A stretch of DNA of 64,000 nt from Stomoxys calcitrans (lineage: Eukaryota > Arthropoda > Insecta > Diptera > Muscidae), in assembly GCF_963082655.1 (NCBI RefSeq), contig NC_081554.1, positions 50,966,750 to 51,030,749 on the forward strand. Reading direction: 5' to 3'. Below the pieces are notes generated by a model. That model worked only from the letters and a program-made list of their open reading frames with translations, had not been told where the DNA came from and did no database searches. A program made the position numbers and the translations under genes. This document shows, piece after piece, positions 33,697 through 45,182 of the stretch. Every line of letters starts with the position of its first letter. Position 1 is the stretch's first letter.

Positions 33697-33926
33697 TTGG
33701 GTTGCCCAAAAAGTAATTGCGGATTTTTTATTTAGTCGGCGTTGACAAATTTTTTCACAGCTTGTGACTCTGTAATTGCATTCTTTCTTCTGCCAGTTGT
33801 TACTTTTAGCTTTCTTTAGAAAAAAAGTGTAAAAAAAGTATATTTGATTAAAGTTCATTCTAAGTTTTATCAAAAATGCATTTACTTTCTTTTAAAAAAT
33901 CTGCAATTACTTTTTGGGCAACCCAA
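33697..33926 (-). mobile_element. M4: mariner-type MITE
   Basis: Left TTGGGTTGCCCAAAAAG at 33697 with TA before it; right CTTTTTGGGCAACCCAA ending at 33926. The interior matches M2 orientation ('tagtcggcgttgacaaattt') with an 8-10 bp loss near 33797. The right-hand TA is not clear because a transposase fragment follows at once. Confidence 0.85.
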
Positions 33927-33929
33927 AAT

Positions 33930-34037
33930 ATGGACCTGGACGACATGTGGTTTCAACAGGACGGTACCACAAGCCACACAGCAAACGTTACAATCGATTT
34001 ATTAAATCGTAAGTTTGATGACTCAAGTTCTTATTGG
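33930..34037 (+). pseudogene. Tc1/mariner-superfamily transposase fragment
   Basis: The frame encodes 'MWFQQDGTTSHTANVTIDLL', which looks like the second catalytic-Asp block (W-x-Q-Q-D-G-A-x-x-H) of IS630/Tc1/mariner-related transposases common in insects. About 35 codons remain; catalytic residues 1 and 3 are absent. It abuts M4, but its type (QQDG rather than the HDNARPH block of cecropia mariners) suggests it is not the source of the MITE transposase. Confidence 0.55.
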
Positions 34038-34139
34038 AAAACTCGATATTTGTTCTTCAAATACATGCCTTCTAAATACCACAATAGTTTTAAAGTCGCA
34101 CAGATCCTTCCTAGATCAAACTTATACCAAATTTGAAGG

Positions 34140-34335
34140 TATGATTCTCACTTTTCTATGATCATGCTCCGACCGGCCTGCATGTCCGTTAGAGGGATTG
34201 TGTGGCGAACCCCCAAATGTTTGACCCCAATTCGGAGGACAGCGTAGCACAGAGGTTAGCATGTGGATAATAGTTTCGAGCTCTCTCCTAACTTTACGTA
34301 CCTTTTTAATTCCAATCCCAAACATTTGGAATAAT
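34140..34335. repeat. D and SINE scraps (S6)
   Basis: 'gaacccccaaatgtttgacccc' resembles D units. 'cgtagcacagaggttagcat' at 34243-34262 is an A-box half of the SINE head (TAGCNCAGNGGTTAGCAT). Neither continues. Confidence 0.5.
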
Positions 34336-34349
34336 TTCTATTCCTGAAT

Positions 34350-34900
34350 CTATTTAGTACGGAATTCCGCCCCATTTCCATCCTTTGTTACATCCTAAAA
34401 GTATTTGAAAACATTGTGCACCAACAAATATGCACGTCTGAATATCTCAGCCGGGAATCTTTGTTGCCTGATGGGCATCAGTGATTTGGTTGAAGTTGCT
34501 TTTCTAGTACTTCTTGGTCATTTCAAAGCCATCGATTCTGTCAATCATTATGTACCAAGCTCCAGAGTTTTTTTTTTTTAAATTTTAGCACTACGGCCGT
34601 GAAATTAATTAAGTCCTACCTTAGTAGTAGGCTGCAATCCGTGTGCATTGGAAGTAGAAAATCGAAGCCATTATCATTGCCCAAAGGAGTGGGCAGAGTT
34701 CGATTATAGGGCCCCTATTATTTTCTCTATACGCAAATGACCTTCCTAGACAATTGGCTCATAATCAAGTCCTCGCGTATGCTGATGACGTACAGATATA
34801 AGTTTTGTGGGTAATATTGATGAGTGTGTAACTAGACTTAATTCTGATCTTGCCAACGATTATAGGTGGGCCACGGCTAATGGTTTATTATGGTAATTTA
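34350..34900 (+). mobile_element. LINE-F: reverse transcriptase fragment
   Basis: With two or three frameshifts the + strand shows 'PISILCYILKVFENIVHQQI', 'LLGHFKAIDSVNHY' (motif A), 'SLPKGVG...GPLLFSLYANDLP' (motif B region) and 'VLAYADDVQI' (motif C, YADD intact at about 34775-34790). These are the RT blocks of a CR1/Jockey-like non-LTR element. Endonuclease and the 3' end are absent. A 10-base T-run near 34570 is embedded. Confidence 0.72.
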
Positions 34901-34964
34901 TGTTCCGACAGTTCTGAAAGAATTCTGAACGATTTCTGACCGCCTTTTCGTATGTTTTTTTTGC

Positions 34965-35290
34965 GGATTTTAATCCGCCCCATGCCGCTATTGACATACA
35001 CCTAGCTGGTTCGGATCCTTACCCCTTAACAGTATTATAACAACGTCTTCATAGTGGCCAGGTCAAATCCCTCCCTAGTTTGCATCCGTAATAGGTCATT
35101 TACGGTAGTCTTCCATAGGAGTGGCGATAAAATGATCCCTGTGGCGTGCCTCCAACCAGACTTTCGGAGTTTATGCTAGTCCTAGGCACGCTGTGCAAAT
35201 AGTGGCCAAATGGGGCGCCAAATAGCCGGCCTTCTTCTGTAGTAACTCCGGAGCTTGAAGCTTTACTCTCGACTACAGGTGTCACCACCG
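34965..35290 (-). mobile_element. LINE-B fragment: RT motif B/C fused to 3' UTR
   Basis: The minus strand reads 'GGTPQGS' at about 35140-35160 (RT motif B, GTPQGG) and a damaged motif C region ('EDVVIILLRGKDPNQL', where YADD has become a Tyr-Glu-Asp form). It then jumps directly to the LINE-B 3' UTR 'ggggcggattaaaatccg'. The thumb, RNase H and knuckle are deleted. Confidence 0.65.
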
Positions 35291-35439
35291 CAGCTGTTGG
35301 AGTCCATTTTGAACCTATTCCTGAAAGACTTGAAAATGTGTACGTAATAGGTAGTACCTATTCCGGGATACGGATATTTTTCTCTGCACAACGGTTACAT
35401 ATCTTTATTTGTTTACTTTTATGTGTGTCAATGAGAAAA

Positions 35440-36326
35440 ATCAATTTAGTTTGTTGATAGATCTCTGTATGAAGTTTCGGAAGGTACATCCGAACTGATT
35501 TCAATACGAAATTACTTTACGAAATCGTTATGAATTCTTTACGAAGTTCCGGAAGGAACGTTTCATTTCAATACAAAACTATTTTCGAAATTTTTCAGAA
35601 TTCTTTACGAAGTTTCGGAAGGAACATCCGATTTCCTTACGAAATTAATTCCGAATCGTTCAGAATTCTTTACGAAATTTCGGAAGTAACATCCGATTTC
35701 TATGCAAAATTATTTCCGAAATCGTTCAGAGTTCTTTACGAAGTTTCGGAAGGAGCATCCGACTTCAATACAAAATTACTTCAGAAATCGTTCAGAATTT
35801 TCCGAACGGAACAACCGATTTCATTACGACATTACTTTCGAAATTGTTCAGATTTCTTTAAGAACTTTTGGAATGTACATCCGATTTCAATACAAAATTA
35901 CTTCAGAATTTTCCGAATTTTCCAAGGCTTTTTTTTAAGATTTGGTTTCGAGACCAAAATGAATTCGTTCCGATTTCTCTTCGAAACTTCGAAGTTTCGT
36001 TCCGAAATCATGTCAACCACCCCATATAACTTTAGTGAAGTTTTCATTACAATTTCCGATCCGAAGTCGGAAGAATCATCCGAAGTTTGTACAGTTTTCA
36101 TTACGATTTCGTAACGATTGGTTTGCTGGGTTGATACATGTTTCGTATTCTAGTCCAAAACACTTTTCAAGGAAGGTCCGCCTCTTTCCAATATCAACAA
36201 ATTATATAGCCTATAATTTCTCACTGTATATTCTACACGATCTGTCAACATTTCAGGAAAATCGTTTCAGCCGTTTTCAAGTCCACAGAGAGACACACAG
36301 CCACATTTTGATTTTTATATAATTGA
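35440..36326 (+). repeat. Short-repeat block, copy 1 (about 65-bp units plus tail)
   Basis: About six to seven units of 'ttctttacgaagtttcggaag...catccgatttcaatac...aattacttcagaaatcgttcag', then a non-repetitive tail of about 400 bp that ends 'tgatttttatataattga' at 36309-36326. Many units carry TTCGAA/TTCGGAA motifs. The 194-codon + frame is driven by periodicity. Confidence 0.85.
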
Positions 36327-37208
36327 ATCGTTCAGAGTTCATTAAAAACTTTTGGAAGGTACGTCCGATTTCAATACAAAGTTACTTCAGAAATCGTTCT
36401 GAAAGTTTCCGTAGGAACATCCGATTTGATTACGAAGTTGCTCAGAGTTTTTTTTAGAACTTTTGGAAAGTACATCCGATTTCAATACAAAATTACTTCA
36501 GAAATCGTTCAGAATGTTCCGAAAGGAACATCCGATTTCATTACGACATTACTTTCGAAATTGTTTAGAGTTCTTTAAGAACTTTTAGAATGTACGTCCG
36601 ATTTCGATCAGAGTTCTTTAGGAACTTTTGGAAGGTACGTCCGATTTCAACACAAAATTACTTCAGAAATCGTTCTGAAAGTTTCGGAAGGAACATCCGA
36701 TTTCATTACGAAATTGTTCAGAACTCTTTAGAACTTTTGAAAGATACACCCGATTTCAATAAAAACTACTTCAGAATTCTTTACGAAGTTTCGATATGAA
36801 ATGTCTCTTTCCGAATTTTCCAAGGTTTTTATTTAGATTTCGTTCCGAGACCAAAACGAATTTCGACGTTTCGTTCCGAAATCATGTCAACCACTCCTTA
36901 TAACTTTAGTGAAGATTTCGTTACGATTTTCGATCCGAAGTCGGAAGAATCATTCGAAGTTGGTACAGATTTCGTAACGATTTCGTATTGATTGGTTTAC
37001 TGGGTTGGTACATGTTTCGTATTCTACTCCAAAACACTTTTCAAGGAAGGAAAGTGGGCGGGCGCACTTGCAATATCAACAAATTATATAGCCTATACTT
37101 TCTCACAGTCCATTCTACACGATCTGTCAACATTTAAGGAAAATCGGTTCAGAAGTTTTCGAGTCCACAGATAGACATACAGCCACACTTTGATTTTTAT
37201 ATAATTGA
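36327..37208 (+). repeat. Short-repeat block, copy 2
   Basis: Same organisation as the preceding block: about seven units, then the tail ('ccgaaatcatgtcaaccact', 'aaattatatagcctatac', 'cacgatctgtcaacattt'), ending in the same 18 bases at 37191-37208. The tail ends are 882 bp apart, so the two blocks form a tandem pair. Confidence 0.85.
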
Positions 37209-37618
37209 TGACTGCGATGATACTTCACCTTCATTTGGCCCCTTCTCTCAAACTATATTTGACAAACCGGCTAAATAAAACCAATATAGTGTTAACTTAA
37301 ACTCTCCCTGGTCGATGAATTTGATACTAGAGAAAATCGTAACGGTGCAACCTTGAGTGGCACTCACTTTTAAGGCACTTAGTGGAAACTTTTATATCAA
37401 TGGCATTGTTTCCAAAGGGACGCACCAATAACACTGTTAGTTTTTATTAAAAATCCATTACGTGAAAAAAGCTTATTGAAAGTGTTTCCTTTTCATCCAC
37501 AACGAAAAGCTGCAACAGGGATAAGATTAAAAAACAAAAAAACTCTGTCTTTGTATACAAAATCAATGGGAAAAATTAATTGTAATATTTTTTTAATCCA
37601 TTTTCTTTTCAATTTCAG
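37209..37618. other. Intron 2 end and acceptor
   Basis: No repeat recognised. It ends with 'ttttcttttcaatttcag' (37601-37618), a good pyrimidine tract and acceptor for the last Trim9 exon. Confidence 0.7.
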
Positions 37619-37908
37619 GTAAGGACGAAAAATCCTTTGCCATGTACATTGATCGTCAGCGCTCCTGGTTCCAACACAACTCAGTGCACGAAAGACGAGT
37701 GGAGGGAGGCATCAGCACTGGCAGCACCATTGGTGTTCTGCTCAATTTGGAGCGACACACTCTGAGCTTTTTGGTAAATGGCATGCCCCAGGGCTCTATA
37801 GCATTCCGGGATTTATATGGAGTCTTTTACCCGGCTGTGAGTATTAATCGCGGTGTAACGTTAACACTGCACACAGCCCTGGATGCACCACAAATGGATT
37901 ATTTTTAA
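37619..37908 (+). CDS. Trim9: Trim9 last exon: C-terminal half of SPRY and stop
   Basis: The first two bases (GT) complete the Gly codon begun at 15885. The frame continues for 95 codons to TAA at 37906-37908. It contains 'RSWFQHNSVHERRVEGGI', 'STIGVLLNLERHTLSFLVNG' and 'GVFYPAVSINRGVTLTLHT', the conserved end of the TRIM9-type SPRY domain, and finishes 'DAPQMDYF'. Joined with the two upstream exons it gives 220 residues without a break. Sequence quality and codon use are those of a normal conserved gene. Family role (known): a membrane- and cytoskeleton-associated RING E3 ligase in neurons acting in netrin/DCC signalling and vesicle fusion. Here the SPRY region is the likely substrate-binding part. 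Confidence 0.93.
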
Positions 37909-38480
37909 ACCACCAGCACCCATTAAGAACGAAAGAGGTGACATCACGCCGAGCGACGACAAGAGTGTTTGAGTAGAGTTGTGTGTTTTGTAAATAAGCT
38001 TAAATTTAAGGTTTGTATATGATGTTTTTTTTTACATATATATAAAATTGTGAAAATATATAAATGTTTATTAACTATTAACTTATTATTACCTTATTAT
38101 AGTTGTAGTAGTTACATATCTTAATTATATTTATATATACAATATATATATATGAAGTTTGTATGGAATTCTCTCTATATATATATGTGAAAGAAATATC
38201 GTAAAAATTGTGTAGTAGCATGTATGTACGTACGTCGTTTAGGATTCGAAAGAGAATAACAAATAATTTATATGAGAAATTCATGCAATGATGAAAGAAA
38301 CTAGAACCGAAAATCAAAGTTTAGTATAAATTTAGTTTTTAATATGACAACTAGAGCGAGTTAGACGTTATAAACGTTATACAATATATATTATAAGATG
38401 GTCTAGAGCATACATTATAAGAGTTAGGGTGTTTAATATAGTGGAGAAATTAAATATTAATATTTTTGTTTTTATTTACA
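37909..38480 (+). other. Trim9: Trim9 3' UTR (start)
   Basis: Non-coding, A/T-rich sequence with (TA)n stretches (38030-38160) after the Trim9 stop. No exact AATAAA is seen before 38480; ATTAAA near 38447 is the nearest candidate. Canonical AATAAA occurs at about 38879 within the inverted satellite and at several places in the spacer 40346-42360. The transcript end therefore cannot be fixed. Confidence 0.6.
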
Positions 38481-40345
38481 GCAGCAACTACAAACTTAGG
38501 ATTTTTGAATTTGTGCATATCAATTATGCGATTTTGAAGCAATACTCTTCAGTTAGTCAAGAGAATACAAAAGAGTACTGCTTCATCCATCACCGCTACA
38601 GAAGGATATTTTCTTCACAAATCCCACAGTGTCCCCTGAATTCTCAAAGCTCGCAAAATTAAGGAAGTTTGAGGAATTTAAAGCTCACCTTGATTGCTTT
38701 AGGATTTTTTGGAATATCAATTATGCTATATGGAGCTTGTTTTTTGAAGAAAAAAAATTAGGAGTTGCACTTAACCGATTTTTTTTTTGCCACAATCTTC
38801 AATGGTGTATACACTACTCCAAAAATTGTTTCGCATCAAAAATTGAAAATTTTCAAAAGGGGTTGCAATGCAAGAAAAAATAAATTGTGTAATTTTAAGT
38901 AATTCTGTTTATTTTACGAATTTTCTATGAATTTCGAAATGCGGAATGCTTTAAAGTTTTCGAAATTTGAAAAAATTAAGGAGTTATAGCGGTTTTGGGT
39001 TTAAAAACTAACTTGAATTTTTACGGTTTTTGCGATGTTTTAGTGCTTTGTCCAGCACCAATAGTGCTTCGTCCAGCACCACTAAGGAAACGGCATTTCT
39101 TCACGAATAAACTCAGAATTTTGAAGTTCGAAAAGCTAAGAAAGTTACAGCAATTTCAAATTCACATTGAGTTATTTTTATATATTTTGGATATCAACTA
39201 TACGATTTTGAGCTTGTGTTTTGAAGAAAATTTGTAGGAGTTGCTCTAAACCGAATTTTTTGCCGCAATATTCATTACTGTATACTCAAGTCGAAAAATT
39301 TTTTCTCATCAAAAATTGCAAATTTTCACAAGGGGTTAGCCTTTGCTAAAAAAATGCAAAAAAAAATAAATGCGAAATTTTAAGTAATTCTGTTTATTTT
39401 GCGAATCGTCTTCGAATTTCGAACTGCGGAATGCTAGAAAATTATCGAAATTCGAAAAAATTAAGGAGTTATAGCGTTTTTGGGCTTGGAATAGGCCTTG
39501 AATTTCTACGCCCAAAAAATTTTGATTTTTCCGATGTTGTTCATCGAAAGCTTTACAGTATTGCTTCATCTAGTACCACTACGGAAAGAGGTATTCCTCG
39601 CGAATCCAACGGTGTCTGAAAACTTTTGAAGTTTGCAAAATTAAGGAAGTTACAGCTATTACAAACTCATGTTGGTTTTTTTTATAATTTTTTGGTTTTG
39701 ATTTATGCGGTTTTGAAGCAATAATCTAAAGTTTTCAAGGAAATAGAAGAGAGCATTGCTTTTTCCAGCACCATTACGGAAAGAGATTTTCTTCGCGAAT
39801 CCGACGGTGTCCTCAGAATTGTAGAGTTCGCAAAAATAAGGATGTTAAAGCTATTTTAAACTCTCCCGGAATTTTTTTGAATTTTTCGAATATCTTTTAT
39901 GCGATTTTGAGTTTGTTTTTCTGAAGAAATGTTGTAGGAGTTGCTCTAAACCGAATTTTTGCCCTAATTTTCAATACTGTATACTTAACTCGAAAAATTT
40001 TTTCGCTTCAAAAATTGAAAATTTTCATAATTTTTTTTAGCCTTTGCTAAAAAAATTAAAAAAAAAATAAAATGTTTAATTTTAAGTAATTCTGTTTATT
40101 TTACGAATTGTCTTCGAATTTCGAACTGCGGAATGCTAGAAAATTTTCGAAATTCGAAAAAATGAAGGAGTTACAGGGTTTTCGAGCTTGAAAACGACCT
40201 TGAATTTTTACGCCCAAAAAATATTGGTTTTTCGCCATGTTTTTCATAGAAAACTTTACAGTATTGCTTTATCCAGCACCATTATGGAAAGTGATGTTCA
40301 TTACGAATCCAACGGTGTCTGCAGTAGTGTGAAATTCGCAAAAAG
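38480..40345 (-). repeat. Inverted, diverged block of the 505/699-bp satellite
   Basis: The reverse complement matches the monomers of the main array: 'gcggaatgctagaaaatt', 'ggagttatagcgtttttgg', 'tctgtttattttgcgaat' and 'agttgctctaaaccgaattt'. About three to four monomers, clearly more diverged than those beyond 45 kb. At least one unit (about 39560-39840) carries the extra 194-bp module of the long monomer form. Confidence 0.88.
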
Positions 40346-42360
40346 GAGATATAAAGTATGAGGTACTTGGTGTAGGACATTTTCACAAATCCACCTTTCT
40401 CATGTAATTGGAATATGTAAATTTCTTTTTTTAAGTAAACAATATGGCACTCGTTTAGATCCCTCCTTTTTGTGAACTCTGTTTTTTCCTTTAGAATGTG
40501 TTGTCAAATAAGGTTCCTTGTCGCCATTCTCAGTCTCTCCATACCTGTTGTGGAATAATATAGAAAAGAAAAATATTTTTAATTTATTTCTCCACATTAT
40601 TGACACCCGTCAAATAGTCACTAATTATAACAAAAATTATATACATGTGTAATTGCTTACTTGAAAAAAAAAAAACAAGCGCTTAAATCTCTAACGAAAC
40701 GAAAAAAAGAAGAAATATAGAAGTGAGACAAAAATTAAAACCATAATGTATAGAAAGTAATTAAACATTAAAACCACTGCACTTAAGCCAAATAAAATCC
40801 AATTCAATAATTAACGATATATTATAAATATATATAGAAAAAAAAATGGAAAAAAACACCAAATAATTACTGCTGACAAAGCAATGTAAATAAAAATGAA
40901 AACAACAAATTATTGAATTTAAAAGAAAGCGATTCATTAATACAAGCTAAAGCTGATTAAAGCGTATCGTAATGCATTTAAGTGGAAATTAAATGTATGC
41001 ATTCCTGAACAAAACAACAAAAAAAAAAACTGAAAAAGCTTAAATCAAAGCTAACCATGGCACTCAATTAAATTAAATTGTGATGTACATACATATATAG
41101 CAAGAGATACAATTTGAACTTTATTATTTTTTTTAAATTTTAAACAACATTACAAACATTTTTCCAAAAATCTCGATGTGTTTTTAAACTACAAAACCAA
41201 AAACAAAGAACTTTGCTGTTAAAAAAAAATATATATATATATTTTCTTCAAAATTTATTCAAGTTATGGAAACTAAAACCAAGTTCACTTTTCTATGCTT
41301 GTCCACAAAGTTAAGCATTTTATAAATTTTCAAACAAAAACCAAAAAAGTTCAAAAGTTCTTTGAAACACTCAAATTTCCAAAAAAAAAAAAAAATAAAA
41401 AAAAAAAAAAAAAAAATATATAAAACAAACACAAAGTTAACTTAAAATAACTACAACTATTGGTAAATTTTATTTGGAAAGAATTTTTCTTTTAATTTAT
41501 ACAAACTTTAACTATTTGCTGGCTTCTTTCTTCTTTACAAAAAAAAAAAAAAAAAAAAAAAAACACCAAATACCTATCTATTTTTGTTTATATTTTATAA
41601 TAAAGTGTTAATAGTAGTTTTGTATATAATTGCATATATAATTATTTTCCTTAAGCATAACAAAAAACAAATCTAAAACTAATGAGGAAAAATAATTTAG
41701 TTAACATGTCACTAAAACAACATTATTTATACACCCACAAAACAAAAAAAAAAACCATAAATGAGACACTTTTTTATATTCATATATATATGATATTTAT
41801 ATGGTATATCTATTTGTATATGCATAATGTATTATCAATATATTGTTTTTTTTTTCTTTTCCTTTTTTGTAATATATTTTTTTTAGTATACGGTATATAT
41901 ATATGAAATTAAAATTAAATTGATTACAATTAAGTGCAAATATTTAATTAACTCCACCCATATACACACCCACACACGCATATAGACATGATGATATAAG
42001 CAAACAAAACAAAATTATAAACACAAATGCAAAATGCAACAACAACAACAATAACTTAACATAACATTGAGAAAATCTCTGCAATGGCCAACATGTGGTT
42101 AGGCAAATGGAGCATCATCATGCCCTGTGTTCATGAATTAAATGTAATGAAACAATTAAATCAAATGAAATTAAAATAAAAAAAACTAAATGTTTAAGAA
42201 GTAAAACAAAAACAAACCAACACATATTATTCCAAAAATCAAATAAAGAATACTTCAAAAAATTATAAAAATCATTGCACTTTTCAATTGGAATAAAAAG
42301 CACCAATTCAATTGGGGGTAAGTTTAAAGGGGTAAAGATGGGCGATGGATAAATATCCAA
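40346..42360. other. A/T-rich spacer between the two satellite arms
   Basis: Unique sequence with A-runs (41383-41420, 41540-41562) and (TA)n tracts, several AATAAA motifs (about 40790, 41598, 42241) and (CAA)n near 42035. No domain-bearing open frame. It could be the distal part of a long Trim9 3' UTR that a satellite insertion has separated from the proximal part, or plain intergenic DNA. Confidence 0.5.
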
Positions 42361-42365
42361 TAGGT

Positions 42366-42440
42366 ATTTACCCGGTAAATTGGGTAAATAACCGGGTATA
42401 TACCCTGTAAATTGGGTAAATAACCGGGTATTTACCCATA
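42366..42440. repeat. Short dyad-rich repeat beside the array
   Basis: Two units of about 32 bp built from TACCCGGTAAATTGGGTAAA and AACCGGGTA. TACCCGG and CCGGGTA arms face each other within each unit, and GGGTAAAT/ATTTACCC also pair. Confidence 0.8.
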
Positions 42441-45182
42441 CATACCCAAATGCTGGCTATTTATAATTTTGCAGATATCTTGGATGTAAATTGTGGTAGT
42501 CGTCTAGGAATTTTCTTCAAAAAACAAGCTTCAAATTCCATAATTGATATTAAAACATCGAAAAAAAAAGAACTCAGGGTGAGTATGAAATTGCTTTAAA
42601 ATCCTTAGTTTTGCGAACTTCGAAACTCTGAGGACACCGCTAAATTTTTGAAGAAATGCCCTTTCTGTAATCGCTCTGGATATTTCTATGAAAAACCTCG
42701 CAAAAACCAATAGAAATTCAAAGTCCTTTCCAAGCCCAAAAACACTATAACTCGTTCATTTTTTGGAATTTAGAAAATTTTAAAGAATTCCGCAATTCGA
42801 AATTCGAAGACGATTCGTAAAATAAACTGAATTACTTAAAATTTTACATTTTATTTTTTTTTGCATTTTTTTAGCAAAGGCTAAACCCTTATGAAAATTT
42901 GCAATTTTTGATGCGAAAAAATTTTTCGAGTTGAGTATACAGTATTGAAGATTACGGCAAAAAATTCCGTTAAGTGCAACTCCTATGTTCTTTCTTCAAA
43001 AATAAAGCTCAAAATCGAGTAATTAATATCCAAAAATTCGAAAAAAATCAAGGAGAATTTGAAATTCGTGTAACTTCCTTACCTTTGGGAATTTTAAAAT
43101 TCAGAGGACACCGTTGGATTCGTAAAAAAACACTCTTTCCGTAGCGGTACTGGACGAAGCAATACTCATTCCTATTTCCTTGAAAACTTTAGATTATTGC
43201 TTCAAAACCGCATAAATCAAAACCAAAAAATTATAAAAGAAAACCAACGTGAGTTTACAATTGCTTTAACTTCGTTAATTTTGCGAACTTCAAAAGTTTT
43301 CAGACACCGTTGGATTCGTGAGGAAAATCTCTTTCCTTAGTGGTGCTATATGAAGCAATACTGTAAAGTTTTCTATGAACAACATCGGAAAAACCAATAT
43401 TTTTTGGGCGTAAAAATTCAAGGTCGTTTTCAAGCTCGAAAACGCTGTAACTCCTTTATTTTTTCGTATTTCGAAAATTTTCTACCATTCCGCAGTTCGA
43501 AATTCGAAGACGATTCGTAAAATAAACAGAAATATTTAAAATTTCACATTTTATTTTTTTTGCATTTTTTTAGCAAAGGCTAACCCCTTATGAAAATTTT
43601 CAATTTTTGATGCGAAAAAAATTTTCGAGTTGAGTATACAGTATTGAAGATTACGGCAAAAAATTCGGTTTAGTGCAACTCCCATGTTTTTCCTTCAAAA
43701 AAACAAGCTCAAAATCGCATAATTAATATCCGAAAAATGGTTAAAAAAATTAAGGTGAGTTTGAAATTGCTGTAACATCTTTAGTTATGCGAATTTCAAA
43801 ATTCTGAAGACACCGTTGGATTCGTGAAGAAAATCTCTTTCCGTAGAGGTGCTAGATTAAGCAATACTGTAAAGGTTTCAGTGAAAAGCATCGCAAAAAC
43901 CAATATTTTTTGGGCGTAAAAATTCAAGGTCGTTTTCAAACTCGAAAACGCTGTAACTCCTTAATTTTTTCGAATTTCGAAAATTTTCTAGCATTCCGCA
44001 GTTCGAAATTCGAAGACAATTCGAACAATAAACAGATTTACTTGTAATTCAACATTTTATTTTTTTTGCATTTTTTTAGCAAAGGCTAACCCCTTATGAA
44101 AATTTTCAATTTTTGATGCGAAAAAAATTTTCGAGTTGAGTATACAGTATTGAAGATTACGGCAAAAAATTCGGTTTAGTGCAACTCCTATGTTTTTCCT
44201 TCAAAAAACAAGCTCAAAATCGCATAATTAATATCCGAAAAATGGTTAAAAAAATTAAGGTGAGTTTGAAATTGCTGTAACATCTTTAGTTATACGAATT
44301 TCAAAATTCTGAAGACACCGTTTGATTCGTGAGGAAAACCTCTTTCCGTAGAGGTGCTAGATAAATACTGTAAATACTGTAAAGGTTTCAGTTAAAAACA
44401 TCGCAAAAACCAATATTTTTTGGGCGTAAAAATTCAAGGTCGTTTTCAAGCTCGAAAACGCTGTAACTCCTTCATTTTTTCGAATTTCGAAAATTTTCTA
44501 GCATTCCGCAGTTCGAAATTCGAAGACAATTCGAACAATAAACAGATTTACTTGAAATTCAACATTTTATTTTTTTTGCATTTTTTTAGCAAAGGCTAAC
44601 CCCTTATGAAAATTTTCAATTTTTGATGCGAAAAAAATTTTCGAGTTGAGTATACAGTATTGAAGATTACGGCAAAAAAATCGGTTTAGTGCAACTCCCA
44701 TGTTTTTCCTTCAAAAAACAAGCTCAAAATCGCGTAATTAATATCCGAAAAATGGTTAAAAAAAATGCAAAAAAACCAATGTGAGTTTGCAATAGCTGTA
44801 ACTTCCTTAGTTTTGCTAACATCAAAAGTTTTCAGACACCGTTTGATTCGTGAGGAAAACCTCTTTCCGTAGAGGTGCTAGATTAAGCAATACTGTAAAG
44901 GTTTCAGTGAAAAACATCGCAAAAACCAATATTTTTTGGGCGTAAAAATTCAAGGTCGTTTTCAAACTCGAAAACGCTGTAACTCCTTCATTTTTTCGAA
45001 TTTCGAAAATTTTCTAGCATACCGCAGTTCGAAATTCGAAGACAATTCGAACAATAAACAGATTTACTTGAAATTCAACATTTTATTTTTTTTGCATTTT
45101 TTTAGCAAAGGCTAAACCCTTATGAAAATTTTCAATTTTTGATGCGAAAAAAATGTTCGAGTTGAGTATACAGTATTGAAGA

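Noticed and set aside
33876..34136. Intact transposase gene
   Set aside because: Only the block around one catalytic Asp is present, and the frame starts inside the MITE terminus.
35530..36114. 194-codon frame rich in Phe, Arg and Ser
   Set aside because: It lies in about 65-bp tandem units, has no recognisable domain and does not continue in the second block.
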